64,000 bases of DNA from Aeromicrobium sp. IC_218 (lineage in GTDB: Bacteria > Actinomycetota > Actinomycetes > Propionibacteriales > Nocardioidaceae). Positions within the stretch are counted from its first letter, which is position 1, and every line of letters starts with the position of its first letter. The notes beneath the pieces were generated by a model. The model was given only the letters and a program-made list of their open reading frames with translations. It had not been told where the DNA came from and did not search any database. The stretch lies in contig NZ_SJXM01000008.1 in assembly GCF_004336805.1 (NCBI RefSeq), positions 1-64,000 of the forward strand. The letters are read 5' to 3'. This document shows positions 27,591-37,070 of the stretch, piece by piece. A program made the translations under genes and the position numbers.

Positions 27591-28627
27591 CGCTCGTCCT
27601 CGGCATCGAGTCCTCCTGCGACGAGACCGGCGTCGGCATCGTGCGTGGCACGGAGCTGCTGTCCAACGCGGTCTCCTCGAGCATGGAGGAGCACGTCCGC
27701 TTCGGCGGCGTCGTCCCCGAGGTCGCCAGCCGGGCGCACCTGGAGGCGATGGTCCCGACGCTGGAGCAGGCCTACCGCGACTCCGGCGTCCACGTGAAGG
27801 ACGTCGACGCCATCGCCGTCACCTGCGGCCCCGGGCTCACCGGCGCGCTGCTGGTCGGTGTCGCCGCCGCGAAGGCGCTCGCCCTGGCCTACGACAAGCC
27901 GCTGTACGGCGTGAACCACCTGGTCGGGCACGTCGCCGTCGACCAGCTCGAGCACGGCCGCTACGACGAGCGCACCGCCGCCCTGCTCGTGAGCGGCGGC
28001 CACACGTCCCTGCTGCTCGTCGACGACATCGTCACCGACGTGCAGCTGCTCGGCGAGACGATCGACGACGCCGCCGGAGAGGCCTTCGACAAGGTGGCCC
28101 GCGTGCTGGGCCTGCCCTACCCGGGTGGCCCACACATCGACCGCGCCGCGCGCGAGGGCGACCCGAAGGCGATCTCGTTCCCGCGCGGACTGACGACCGG
28201 TCGCGACATGGAGAAGCATCGCTTCGACTTCTCGTTCTCCGGGCTCAAGAGCGCCGTCGTGCGTCACGTCCAGCACGAGGAGCGCATGGGTCGCTCGTTC
28301 GCGGTGGCCGACGTCGCGGCGTCCTTCCAGGACGCGGTGTGCGACGTGCTGACCGCCAAGACGATCGACGCCTGCGTCGAGCACGGCGTGAAGCGGCTGG
28401 TCCTCGGCGGTGGCGTGGCGGCGAACCGCCGGCTGCGCGAGTACGCCGAGGAGCGGGCCAAGAAGGCCGGCGTCGAGCTGCGCGTGCCGCCGCCGGTGCT
28501 GTGCACCGACAACGGCGCGATGATCGCCGCGCTCGGCAGCGAGGTCGTCCGGCGCGGGCTGGAGCCGTCGCGCCTCGACCTGGCGGTCGACTCGAGCATG
28601 CCGGTCAACCAGGTCCTCGCCGCCTAG
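27578..28627 (+). CDS. tsaD: tRNA threonylcarbamoyltransferase TsaD
   Basis: A 349-residue ASKHA-fold catalytic subunit. [15 protein letters not shown] at the N-terminus, the metal-binding histidines in [14 protein letters not shown], the nucleotide loop [23 protein letters not shown] and [13 protein letters not shown] with the late [10 protein letters not shown] are all present. It transfers threonylcarbamoyl to A37 of tRNA together with TsaB and TsaE encoded upstream. GTG start. Followed by 121 bp of non-coding DNA with an inverted repeat. Confidence 0.96.
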   Translation: MTSEPLVLGIESSCDETGVGIVRGTELLSNAVSSSMEEHVRFGGVVPEVASRAHLEAMVPTLEQAYRDSGVHVKDVDAIAVTCGPGLTGALLVGVAAAKALALAYDKPLYGVNHLVGHVAVDQLEHGRYDERTAALLVSGGHTSLLLVDDIVTDVQLLGETIDDAAGEAFDKVARVLGLPYPGGPHIDRAAREGDPKAISFPRGLTTGRDMEKHRFDFSFSGLKSAVVRHVQHEERMGRSFAVADVAASFQDAVCDVLTAKTIDACVEHGVKRLVLGGGVAANRRLREYAEERAKKAGVELRVPPPVLCTDNGAMIAALGSEVVRRGLEPSRLDLAVDSSMPVNQVLAA

Positions 28628-28652
28628 CCCCGAGGCTCACCGCGCGTCCCCT

Positions 28653-28730
28653 CCGGCGCGAAGTGTGTCGCTTCGGACGGGGTCGGGCGGCGGCGGGCGT
28701 CCGGCGCGTCACACATCGCGGCAGCGCCGG
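28653..28730. repeat. imperfect inverted repeat between convergent genes
   Basis: GCGAAGTGTGTCGC (28658-28671) pairs with 28706-28719 at 12 of 14 positions; flanking CCGGCGC (28653-28659) also matches GCGCCGG at 28724-28730. It fills the gap between tsaD and the convergent methyltransferase and could act as a two-way terminator. Confidence 0.5.
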
Positions 28731-28748
28731 GCTCGGGTGAGGGACGGG

Positions 28749-29903
28749 TCAGAGGCGCTCGACGAGCAGGGCGGTGCCCTCGCCGTCGACGCGGGTCATG
28801 ACGACGGTCGCCGTCACGCGTCCGCGCAGCTTCAGCCGCTTCACCAGCTGCTCGGGCACGACGTCCACGCCGCGCTTCTTGATCGTGAGCGTGCCGACGT
28901 CCAGGTCCTGCAGCGCGGCCTTGAGCGGCTTCTCGCGGAACGGCAGCTCCCGGACGACGCGGAACGAGGCGGCCAGGGGAGTGGTGACCTCGTCGTCGGT
29001 GGTGACGTAGGCGATGTGCGGGTCGACGAGGCGTCCACCCAGGTCGGCGGCCAGCTCGGCGACGAGCCCGGCGCGGATGACGGCGTCGTCGGGCTCGTGC
29101 AGGAAGCCGCCGACCGCGCCCACGACGGGGGTCTCGCCGCGGGCGACCAGCTCGCCGCCGGCCGGCAGCACGGTGGCGCGCCGCTCGACCGACGCGAGCG
29201 GGACGCCCCACAGGCAGGCCTCGACGAGCGAGCCGCCGTCGCTGACCCACTCGGCCTCGACCCCGTCAGGGACGACGTCGTGCCCGATGCCGGGCATCGT
29301 CTTGACCACGGCCAGGCCGCGCAGCCGGTCGGTGACCACGTCCCACGGCGGCGTCATCCGCTCGGGGTCGAAGACGCGACCCCGCCCGTCGCGCCGGGCC
29401 GGGTCGAGGAAGACGGCCTCGTCCGCGGGGACGTCCACCTGCGTCGCGTCGGCGACGTCGACGGTGCCGTCGAGCCCGAGCGCGTCCAGGTTCGCCCGGG
29501 CGATCGCCGCCCGGACGGGGTCGAGCTCGATCCCGCGGACGCGGAGCCCGGCGCGGGCGAACGCCACGAGGTCGCCGCCGACGCCGCAGCCCAGGTCGGT
29601 CACGGCGGTGACGCCAGACGCGGCCAGCCGCCGGGCCCGGTGGTCGGCGACGGACGCGCGCGTGGCCTGCTCCAGGGCGTCGTGGGTGAAGTACAGGGAG
29701 GCCGCGGCGTCGCCGAGCTTGCGCCGGGCCAGCCCGCGCAGGTGGTTCTGGGTGACGGCGGCGGCGACGAGCTCGACCGGGTGCGAACGACGCAGCCGGG
29801 TGCCGAGCGCCAGGTCGCTCTCGACGCCGGCGCGGGCATGGACCTCGGCCAGCAGCTCCTGGCCCTCGGGGGTCAGCAGGCGCTCGAACGTGGGCAGGTC
29901 CAT
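28749..29903 (-). CDS. class I methyltransferase with THUMP-like domain
   Basis: A 384-residue protein. Residues 1-90 are a helical N-terminal part; a Rossmann methyltransferase follows with motif [20 protein letters not shown] (about 98-116), [16 protein letters not shown], and [17 protein letters not shown]; the last about 70 residues ([27 protein letters not shown] in part) match the THUMP-like RNA-binding domain. This suggests an RNA methyltransferase. ATG at 29903 is 6 nt after GAGAAT on the minus strand. Divergent from groES; the CIRCE sites lie between. Confidence 0.87.
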   Translation of the reverse strand: MDLPTFERLLTPEGQELLAEVHARAGVESDLALGTRLRRSHPVELVAAAVTQNHLRGLARRKLGDAAASLYFTHDALEQATRASVADHRARRLAASGVTAVTDLGCGVGGDLVAFARAGLRVRGIELDPVRAAIARANLDALGLDGTVDVADATQVDVPADEAVFLDPARRDGRGRVFDPERMTPPWDVVTDRLRGLAVVKTMPGIGHDVVPDGVEAEWVSDGGSLVEACLWGVPLASVERRATVLPAGGELVARGETPVVGAVGGFLHEPDDAVIRAGLVAELAADLGGRLVDPHIAYVTTDDEVTTPLAASFRVVRELPFREKPLKAALQDLDVGTLTIKKRGVDVVPEQLVKRLKLRGRVTATVVMTRVDGEGTALLVERL

Positions 29904-29931
29904 GGGGCGATTCTCGCGGGTCGGACGACGG

Positions 29932-29958
29932 TTAGCACTCCCTTGGGGCGAGTGCCAG
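29932..29958. promoter_or_regulatory. CIRCE operator 1 (HrcA site)
   Basis: TTAGCACTC, 9 nt, GAGTGCCAG: the HrcA operator with two mismatches in the right half. It overlaps a possible groES -35 (TTGGGG, 29944-29949). Confidence 0.9.
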
Positions 29959-29965
29959 GCCATGC

Positions 29966-29971
29966 TATGTT
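29966..29971 (+). promoter_or_regulatory. -10 of the groES-groEL promoter
   Basis: TATGTT, 16 nt downstream of TTGGGG and enclosed by the two CIRCE elements, so HrcA bound at either side would occlude it. Confidence 0.5.
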
Positions 29972-29976
29972 CAGGC

Positions 29977-30003
29977 TTGGCACTCGCCCCGCGAGACTGC
30001 TAA
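29977..30003. promoter_or_regulatory. CIRCE operator 2 (HrcA site)
   Basis: TTGGCACTC, 9 nt, GACTGCTAA. Together with operator 1 it forms a double CIRCE, as described for actinobacterial groES promoters. It is in mirror arrangement to operator 1: the perfect half-site is on the outer side in each. Confidence 0.88.
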
Positions 30004-30080
30004 CCGCGTGCGCGACCCCCGCGACGGCGCTCACGCACCCCTGTCCGTCAAGTTCATTCCTGAAAGGGAAGGTCGACCCC

Positions 30081-30374
30081 ATGGTCAGCATCAAGCCGCT
30101 CGAGGACCGAGTCGTCGTCAAGGCGCTCGAGGCCGAGCAGACCACCGCGTCCGGTCTCGTCATCCCCGACACCGCCAAGGAGAAGCCGCAGGAGGGCGAG
30201 ATCGTCGCCGTCGGCCCCGGTCGGTTCAACGAGGACGGCGACGAGCGCATCCCCGTCGACGTCCAGGTCGGTGACAAGGTCATCTTCAGCAAGTACGGCG
30301 GAACCGAGGTCAAGTACGGCGGCGAGGAGTTCCTCATCCTCTCCGCGCGCGACATCCTCGCCGTCGTCTCCTGA
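30081..30374 (+). CDS. groES: co-chaperonin GroES
   Basis: A 97-residue heptameric co-chaperonin: [20 protein letters not shown], the mobile loop [19 protein letters not shown], and [20 protein letters not shown]. It caps GroEL during folding. GAAAGGGAAGG precedes the ATG. It is heat-inducible by inference from the CIRCE pair. Confidence 0.97.
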   Translation: MVSIKPLEDRVVVKALEAEQTTASGLVIPDTAKEKPQEGEIVAVGPGRFNEDGDERIPVDVQVGDKVIFSKYGGTEVKYGGEEFLILSARDILAVVS

Positions 30375-30382
30375 TCCCGTAG

Positions 30383-32062
<1,680 letters not shown>

Positions 32063-32075
32063 CCGACCGCACGTC

Positions 32076-32111
32076 ACGACGGCCCGTCCCCGCGAGGGGG
32101 CGGGCCGTCGT
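32076..32111 (+). terminator. terminator of groES-groEL
   Basis: A 16-bp stem (32076-32091 with 32096-32111) with one G-T pair and a 4-nt loop, starting 13 nt after the groEL stop codon. Confidence 0.85.
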
Positions 32112-32160
32112 CGTTCCGGGGTTGCGTCCTGACCCGTCGCGGGCTTACGGTGACATTGCA

Positions 32161-32185
32161 CATGTTACATCGGTAATGTCACATG
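32161..32185. promoter_or_regulatory. TetR-like operator before the diiron oxygenase
   Basis: Inverted repeat with 10-bp arms CATGTTACAT and ATGTCACATG (9 of 10 complementary) and a 5-nt centre; a second GTGACATT/AATGTCAC pair (32150-32157, 32175-32182) overlaps it. It is strikingly A/T-rich for this genome and lies 14 nt before the start codon. Form and size suit a TetR-family dimer; no tetR gene is adjacent in the window. Confidence 0.6.
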
Positions 32186-32199
32186 AACGGAGGCGCGGC

Positions 32200-33114
32200 A
32201 TGACGCTCACCGCCGAGCAGTTCCGCACCACGCTGGACCGCGACACCGAGGCCGAGATGAGTCGCCTGCTCGCCTCCTCGCGCACCATCTCCTACGACCC
32301 GCAGACCGAGGTCGACTGGGACGCCCCGCTCGACCCGGCGCTGCACGGGCTCAACCCGCAGTGGAGCACGCTCTACGGCACGCCGCTGTGGGAGCGCATG
32401 AGCCACGAGCAGCGCGTCACCCTGACCCGGCACGAGGTCGGCTCGATCATGAGCACCGGCATCTGGTTCGAGATGATGCTCCAGCAGCTCATCCTGCGCG
32501 ACCAGTACCGCGCCCGGTACGCCGACAGCGAGTTCCAGTTCGCGCTCACCGAGATCGCCGACGAGTGCCGTCACTCGCTGATGTTCGCCCGGGCGTGCAC
32601 GCTCATGGACGTCCCGCACTACAGCCCGCCGCGCTACGTCGTCGAGCTCGCGCGCGGGCTCAAGACCGTCGCCACGGGCGAGATCGCCTACGGCTGCATC
32701 CTGGTCGCCGAGGAGATCCTCGACGTCATGCAGCGCGACTGGATGCGCGGCGAGGACGTCCTGCCGGTCGTCCGCACGACGTCCAAGATCCACGTGGTCG
32801 AGGAGGCGCGGCACATGAAGTTCGCCCGCCACGAGATCCGCGAGCACCTGCGCGAGTCCGGACGGTTCCGCCGCCAGGTGGCCGCCGAGGTCATCGCCGG
32901 GTCGGCGCGCTTCATCGTCTCGAGCATGGTGAACCCGGGTGTCTACGAGGCCGCCGGGCTCGACCGCGAGGAGGCGCTCGCCCAGGCACGCGCCAACACG
33001 CACCACCACAACCTCATGCGGATGAGCTGCGTGCACCTCATGGACTTCCTGTCCGACGCCGGCCTGCTCACCCGACCCGCGATGCGCCACTACCGCGCCG
33101 TCCACATGCTCTGA
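32200..33114 (+). CDS. AurF-like diiron oxygenase
   Basis: A 304-residue all-helical protein. Carboxylate-bridged diiron ligands can be traced in ADECRHSLMFARAC (E-x2-H), GCILVAEEILDVMQRDWM, and VVEEARHMKFARHEIREH (E-E-x2-H plus later H), matching p-aminobenzoate N-oxygenase AurF and its actinobacterial relatives. Such enzymes use O2 and two electrons; the neighbouring FprB-type reductase, beginning 1 nt after this stop, is the probable electron donor. From memory, M. tuberculosis has a similar pair (Rv0885 next to fprB). The physiological substrate is unknown. GGAGG ribosome-binding site 8 nt before the ATG. Confidence 0.85.
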   Translation: MTLTAEQFRTTLDRDTEAEMSRLLASSRTISYDPQTEVDWDAPLDPALHGLNPQWSTLYGTPLWERMSHEQRVTLTRHEVGSIMSTGIWFEMMLQQLILRDQYRARYADSEFQFALTEIADECRHSLMFARACTLMDVPHYSPPRYVVELARGLKTVATGEIAYGCILVAEEILDVMQRDWMRGEDVLPVVRTTSKIHVVEEARHMKFARHEIREHLRESGRFRRQVAAEVIAGSARFIVSSMVNPGVYEAAGLDREEALAQARANTHHHNLMRMSCVHLMDFLSDAGLLTRPAMRHYRAVHML

Positions 33115-33115
33115 C

Positions 33116-34648
33116 ATGGCCTACGCGATCACCGCCGGCTGCTGCGCCGACGCCTCCTGCGTCTCGGTCTGCCCGGTCGACTGCATCCACCCGACGCCCG
33201 GCGAGCCGGGATTCGGCACCACCGAGATGCTCTACGTGGACCCGGAGGCCTGCATCGACTGCGGGGCCTGCGCCGATGCCTGCCCGGTGTCGGCGGTCAA
33301 GCCCGTCGACGTCCTGCGCGCCGACGAGCAGGTCTTCGCCCGGCTCAACGCCGAGCACTACGAGGGACGCGTCCCGCAGCCGGCCGCGACGCTGCTGCAC
33401 CTGGACGAGGTGGCCCCGGCCACCGACCGTCCGCTGAGCATCGCGGTCGTGGGCACTGGCCCGGCGGCGGGGTACACGGCCCGCACGCTGCTCACCACCA
33501 CCGACGCCCGCGTGACCGTGCTCGACCGCGCCGCGCAGCCCGGCGGCCTGGTGCGCACCGGCGTCGCGCCGGACCACCTCGACACCAAGCGGCTCGCCGA
33601 CCTGTTCGCCTGGACGTGGCGCCACCCGCGGCTGCGGCTGCACCAGGGCGTCGAGGTCGGCCGCGACGTCGACCACCAGGAGCTGCTGCGCCACCACGAC
33701 GCCGTCGTCTACGGCACCGGCGCCCCGGCCGAGCGCCTGCTCGGCGTGCCGGGGGAGCACCTCGACGGCGTGCACGGCGCGCCGCAGGTCGTCGGCTGGT
33801 ACAACGGCGACCCCGAGGTCGACGTGGCCGCCGTCCTGCCCCGCGACGGCCGCGCCGTCGTGGTCGGCACGGGCAACGTGGCCCTGGACGTGGCGCGCGT
33901 GCTGCTCGGCGGCCCGGCGCTGCTCGAGGGCACCCAGGCGCCCGAGGGCGTCCGGCGGGCGCTCGCCGCCGCCGACGTCCGCGAGGTCGTGGTGCTGGGC
34001 CGGCGGGGCCCGGCCACCGCCGCGTTCACCCGGCCGGAGCTGCTGCGGATGCCCGCGGGCATCGAGGTGGCCGTGGCCCGCGACGCCGCCGTCCAGGCCG
34101 AGATCGACGCCGCCCCACGCGGCACCGTGGCCGCCCAGCTGCGCGAGCTGCCGGTCGCCGACCTCGACTGGTCGGCCCAGCCTCCACCCGGACGCCGGCT
34201 CGTGCTGGCCTTCGACCGGGCCGTCGAGGCGGTCGAGGGCGACACCGCCGTCGAGGCCGTGCGGGTGGTCTCGACCAGCGGTGCCGCGGCGCCGGTCTCG
34301 CTGCCCGCCTCCCTGCTCGTCCGCTCGACCGGACGCCGGGGCGTGCCGGTGCCGGGCCTGCCGTTCGACGAGGCGTCCGGCGTGGTGCCGCACGAGGGCG
34401 GCCGGGTGGTCGACCCGGTCACCGGAGAGCCCGTGCCGGGGGCCTACGTCGTCGGCTGGGCCAAGCGCGGTGCCCGCGGCGGCATCGGCGCCAACCGCGC
34501 GTGTGCCCAGGAGACCGTGGCCACCCTGCTGGGCGACGCCCGCGCCGGGCTCCTGCCCGAGCCGGTGGCGGACGTCCGGGCCTTCGACCGTGCGTTGCGC
34601 TCGCGCGTCGAGCCCGGCGGGCGACGGCGCCTGGCGCTGCTGGCCTGA
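33116..34648 (+). CDS. fprB: FprB-type ferredoxin/ferredoxin-NADP reductase fusion
   Basis: A 510-residue protein. Residues 1-60 are a bacterial ferredoxin domain with two cysteine clusters (AGCCADASCVSVCPVDCIHP and CIDCGACADACPVSAV). Residues about 100-510 are a glutathione-reductase-type ferredoxin-NADP reductase: FAD loop VVGTGPAAGYTARTLL, NADP loop VVGTGNVALDVARVLL, VLGRRGPATAAFT, and the C-terminal GWAKRGARGGIGANRACAQE. This is the FprB layout. It should pass electrons from NADPH to the adjacent diiron enzyme. Only 1 nt separates the two genes. Confidence 0.92.
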   Translation: MAYAITAGCCADASCVSVCPVDCIHPTPGEPGFGTTEMLYVDPEACIDCGACADACPVSAVKPVDVLRADEQVFARLNAEHYEGRVPQPAATLLHLDEVAPATDRPLSIAVVGTGPAAGYTARTLLTTTDARVTVLDRAAQPGGLVRTGVAPDHLDTKRLADLFAWTWRHPRLRLHQGVEVGRDVDHQELLRHHDAVVYGTGAPAERLLGVPGEHLDGVHGAPQVVGWYNGDPEVDVAAVLPRDGRAVVVGTGNVALDVARVLLGGPALLEGTQAPEGVRRALAAADVREVVVLGRRGPATAAFTRPELLRMPAGIEVAVARDAAVQAEIDAAPRGTVAAQLRELPVADLDWSAQPPPGRRLVLAFDRAVEAVEGDTAVEAVRVVSTSGAAAPVSLPASLLVRSTGRRGVPVPGLPFDEASGVVPHEGGRVVDPVTGEPVPGAYVVGWAKRGARGGIGANRACAQETVATLLGDARAGLLPEPVADVRAFDRALRSRVEPGGRRRLALLA

Positions 34649-34656
34649 CGCCCGGC

Positions 34657-34691
34657 CCGAGGGGTCCTCCGCGTGGCGGAGGGCCCCTCGG
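34657..34691 (+). terminator. terminator of the oxygenase-fprB operon
   Basis: A 16-bp stem (34657-34672 with 34676-34691) with one T-G pair and a 3-nt loop, 8 nt after the fprB stop. Confidence 0.8.
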
Positions 34692-34722
34692 CGCGTCCGC
34701 GGCCAGGATGTTGCCGGCCCGG

Positions 34723-34750
34723 GGCAACCGTTCGGGTGCCCGTCCCCGTC
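34723..34750 (+). promoter_or_regulatory. possible ECF-type promoter of the sigma factor gene
   Basis: GGCAACC (34723-34729) and CGTC (34747-34750) are 17 nt apart and precede the sigma gene by 23 nt. The AAC/CGTC layout is that of ECF sigma factors, so the gene may activate itself. Weak by itself. Confidence 0.4.
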
Positions 34751-34773
34751 AGAGGGGTGAAAGGAGGCCGCCC

Positions 34774-35280
34774 GTGCGCATGACCGACCGCGACGCCGAG
34801 TTCGTCGGCTTCACCCACGACCACCGCCCCGACCTCGTCCGGATGGCCACGCTGCTGACCGCCGGGGATGCGTCCTCGGCCGAGGACCTCGTGCAGACCA
34901 CGCTCACGCGGCTGTACCTGGCCTGGCCACGGGTGCGCCGCGCCGACAACCGGCTCGGCTACGCCCGCACCACGCTGACCCACGTCTTCGTCGACGAGAC
35001 CCGCCGGGCCCACCGGCGGTGGGAGCGGTCGGCGGACGGGCTGCCCGACCGAGCGGCCGCGACCGGGCTCGCGCCGGAGGAGCGCGACGCGGTCCATGCC
35101 GCGCTGCGCGACCTGGCACCGCGCCAACGGGCCGTCGTCGTCCTGCGGCACTGGCTCGACCTGGACGTCGCCGAGACGGCTCGCGTCCTGGACTGCTCCA
35201 CCGGGACGGTGAAGTCGCAGACCGCCAAGGCGCTGGCGCACCTGCGCGCCGCACTCACCCCCGACCCCACCACGCTCTAG
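34774..35280 (+). CDS. SigE-family ECF RNA polymerase sigma factor
   Basis: A 168-residue ECF sigma factor. Region 2 is visible in FVGFTHDHRPDLVRMATLLT, AEDLVQTTLTRLYLAWPRV and RLGYARTTLTHVFVDETRR; region 4 in LAPRQRAVVVLRHWLDLDVAETARVLDC with the helix-turn-helix ending STGTVKSQTAKALAHLRAAL (in part). This is the SigE-family (SigE-like of Streptomyces-type naming) subgroup. AAAGGAGG (34760-34767) is 6 nt from GTG 34774, which is why that start is chosen over the ATG at 34780. The next gene, 8 nt away, is probably its regulator. Confidence 0.92.
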   Translation: MRMTDRDAEFVGFTHDHRPDLVRMATLLTAGDASSAEDLVQTTLTRLYLAWPRVRRADNRLGYARTTLTHVFVDETRRAHRRWERSADGLPDRAAATGLAPEERDAVHAALRDLAPRQRAVVVLRHWLDLDVAETARVLDCSTGTVKSQTAKALAHLRAALTPDPTTL

Positions 35281-35288
35281 GAGGACCC

Positions 35289-35930
35289 GTGCTCGACCTG
35301 CGAACCACCCTCGACCGCGCCGCCGGCGACGGACGCCCCGACGGACGTCCCGTCGACCCTGCTCCCGACCTTCGCCGCGGTCGCGCCGCGCTCGTGCGCC
35401 GCACCCGCCGCCGCCGGGCCGCCGGCCTCGGGGCCCTCGCCCTCGTCGGCGTCGCAGCCGTGGGCGTGGCGCTCGACCGCCCGGCCACGCAGCGGCTGCC
35501 CAGCGACACGGTCGCGAGCAGCCCGGTGGACGCCCAGGTCGCCCTGGTGGCGGCCACGCTCGAGGCCGAGCCCTACGCGTTCGGCCTGACCCCTCGGGGC
35601 TGGGGCGTCGGCGGACGGACGCCCACCGCGGTGACGATCGTTCCCGACGACGGCTCGACCTCCGCCGACCCGGACGACTTCCGCGGCAAGCTCGTGGTCA
35701 TGCTCGACGCCAACCCGCTGGATGGGCGCGAGGTCGAGCGCGACGGACGCACCTTCTGGATCACGTCCGGCGGCGGCTACACGACGATGGCCACGCCGAC
35801 GCTGCCCGGCGAGCGCGAGGGCGTCGTGCGGATCCAGTTCCCCGACGGCGCCGGCTGGGACGAGGACGCGATGCTGGACTTCCTCGGCAGCGTCCGCGTG
35901 GGCGACACGGCCGAGCCGGGCGTCGGCTGA
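35289..35930 (+). CDS. single-pass membrane protein, putative partner of the sigma factor
   Basis: A 213-residue protein: an Arg-rich cytoplasmic N-terminus of about 45 residues, one transmembrane helix (AAGLGALALVGVAAVGVAL), and a 145-residue external part with no family I recognise (WGVGGRTPTAVTIVPDDG, GRTFWITSGGGYTTMATPTL). The layout and position, 8 nt after a sigma gene with its own AGGAGG, suggest an anti-sigma-like or sensor protein, though no zinc anti-sigma (HxxxCxxC) motif exists. The role is inference. Confidence 0.75.
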   Translation: MLDLRTTLDRAAGDGRPDGRPVDPAPDLRRGRAALVRRTRRRRAAGLGALALVGVAAVGVALDRPATQRLPSDTVASSPVDAQVALVAATLEAEPYAFGLTPRGWGVGGRTPTAVTIVPDDGSTSADPDDFRGKLVVMLDANPLDGREVERDGRTFWITSGGGYTTMATPTLPGEREGVVRIQFPDGAGWDEDAMLDFLGSVRVGDTAEPGVG

Positions 35931-35960
35931 TCGTCCCGGCCGCCGGGACGGGCGGACGCT

Positions 35961-35979
35961 TTAGGTTAGGCATGCCTTA
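35961..35979. promoter_or_regulatory. iron box (DtxR/IdeR/DmdR operator)
   Basis: TTAGGTTAGGCATGCCTTA matches the actinobacterial iron-box consensus TTAGGTTAGGCTAACCTAA at 15 of 19 positions, with the left half-site perfect. It ends 10 nt before the lipoprotein ATG at 35990. Iron-loaded repressor bound here would shut the gene off. Confidence 0.85.
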
Positions 35980-35989
35980 CGCTGTGCGC

Positions 35990-36979
35990 ATGAAGATCAT
36001 CCGTCCCGTCGCGGCCGCCGCTGCCGCGATGCTCGTCCTCGGCGCCTGCGGCTCCGACTCCGACGACTCGTCCGGCTCCTGGAACTACACCGACGACCTC
36101 GGCACGAAGATCTCGCTCGACCAGGCGCCCGAGCGCATCGTCGTGCAGAGCTCGATGGGCGCCGCGCTCAGCGACCTGGGCGTCGACGAGGACAAGATCG
36201 TCGGCTACTTCGGTCCGGCCACCCTCCCCGACGGCAGCCCCGACCCGCAGGCCGAGGGCCTGGACACCGAGGGCCTGACCGACGTCACCGGCGGCGGCGA
36301 GTACGGCGACCTGGACCTGGAGAAGCTCGCCGAGCTCAAGCCCGACCTCGTCGTGACGAGCACCTACCTCGAGCCCGACCTCTGGTACGTCAACGACGCC
36401 GCCAAGGAGAAGGTCGAGAAGCTCGGCACCCCGATCCTCGCGGTGAGCTTCGACGGCAAGACCCTGCCCGAGCTGCTCGACTCGACCGAGAAGGCCGCCA
36501 AGAAGCTCGGTGCGGACCTCAAGGACGACGATGTCACCGAGGCGCACGACGAGTTCGATGCCGCCGCCGAACGGCTGAAGCAGCTCGGCACGACGATGAC
36601 GGCGGAGAAGAAGCAGATCGTCGCCGGCTCGCCGTCGGCCGACATCTACTACGTCTCCAGCCCCGAGGCGAACGCCGACCTCAAGTACTGGAAGGACGAG
36701 CTCGGCCTGCCGATCGTCCAGCCCGACCCGGACGAGCAGGGCTACTTCGAGCCGCTGAGCTGGGAGCAGGCCGACAAGTACCCGGCCGACGTGTTCCTCT
36801 ACGACGACCGCGTCGGCGAGTCCGGTCTGCAGCTGTTCAAGGACCAGCCGGTCTTCCAGACGCTGAACGCGGCCAAGAACCAGGCCTACGTGCCGTGGAC
36901 GTCGGTCGCGCCGCCGAGCTACGACGCCTACGCCGACATCTTCGAGCGCCTGGCGGAGGGCCTGCAGCAGTACTCCTGA
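35990..36979 (+). CDS. iron-siderophore ABC transporter substrate-binding lipoprotein
   Basis: A 329-residue periplasmic-binding (FecB/FepB-like) protein. The lipoprotein signal ends in MLVLGACGS with Cys as the lipid site. The two lobes show APERIVVQSSMGAALSDLGV and ELKPDLVVTSTYLEPDLWYV, with a long linking helix, and a C-terminal FERLAEGLQQYS. An upstream in-frame ATG at 35972 lies inside the iron box and is therefore rejected as start. No permease or ATPase gene adjoins, so it works with components encoded elsewhere. Regulation by iron is supported by the box. Confidence 0.9.
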   Translation: MKIIRPVAAAAAAMLVLGACGSDSDDSSGSWNYTDDLGTKISLDQAPERIVVQSSMGAALSDLGVDEDKIVGYFGPATLPDGSPDPQAEGLDTEGLTDVTGGGEYGDLDLEKLAELKPDLVVTSTYLEPDLWYVNDAAKEKVEKLGTPILAVSFDGKTLPELLDSTEKAAKKLGADLKDDDVTEAHDEFDAAAERLKQLGTTMTAEKKQIVAGSPSADIYYVSSPEANADLKYWKDELGLPIVQPDPDEQGYFEPLSWEQADKYPADVFLYDDRVGESGLQLFKDQPVFQTLNAAKNQAYVPWTSVAPPSYDAYADIFERLAEGLQQYS

Positions 36980-36996
36980 CCCGCACGATCCCGACG

Positions 36997-37035
36997 CACC
37001 GCACCGGTGCCGCCACCCGGCGGCCCGGTGCGGTG
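36997..37035 (+). terminator. terminator after the siderophore-binding gene
   Basis: Outer stem CACCGCACCGG (36997-37007) with 37025-37035 and inner stem GCCGCC/GGCGGC (37009-37014 with 37019-37024) form one nearly continuous 17-bp hairpin with a 4-nt loop, followed by TCGTT. Confidence 0.85.
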
Positions 37036-37058
37036 TCGTTCGTCCGGGCGGACGTTCG

Positions 37059-37064
37059 TAGGCT
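37059..37064 (+). promoter_or_regulatory. -10 hexamer of the MFS gene (leaderless)
   Basis: TAGGCT, 6 nt before the GTG start at 37071. Confidence 0.45.
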
Positions 37065-37070
37065 CGCGGC

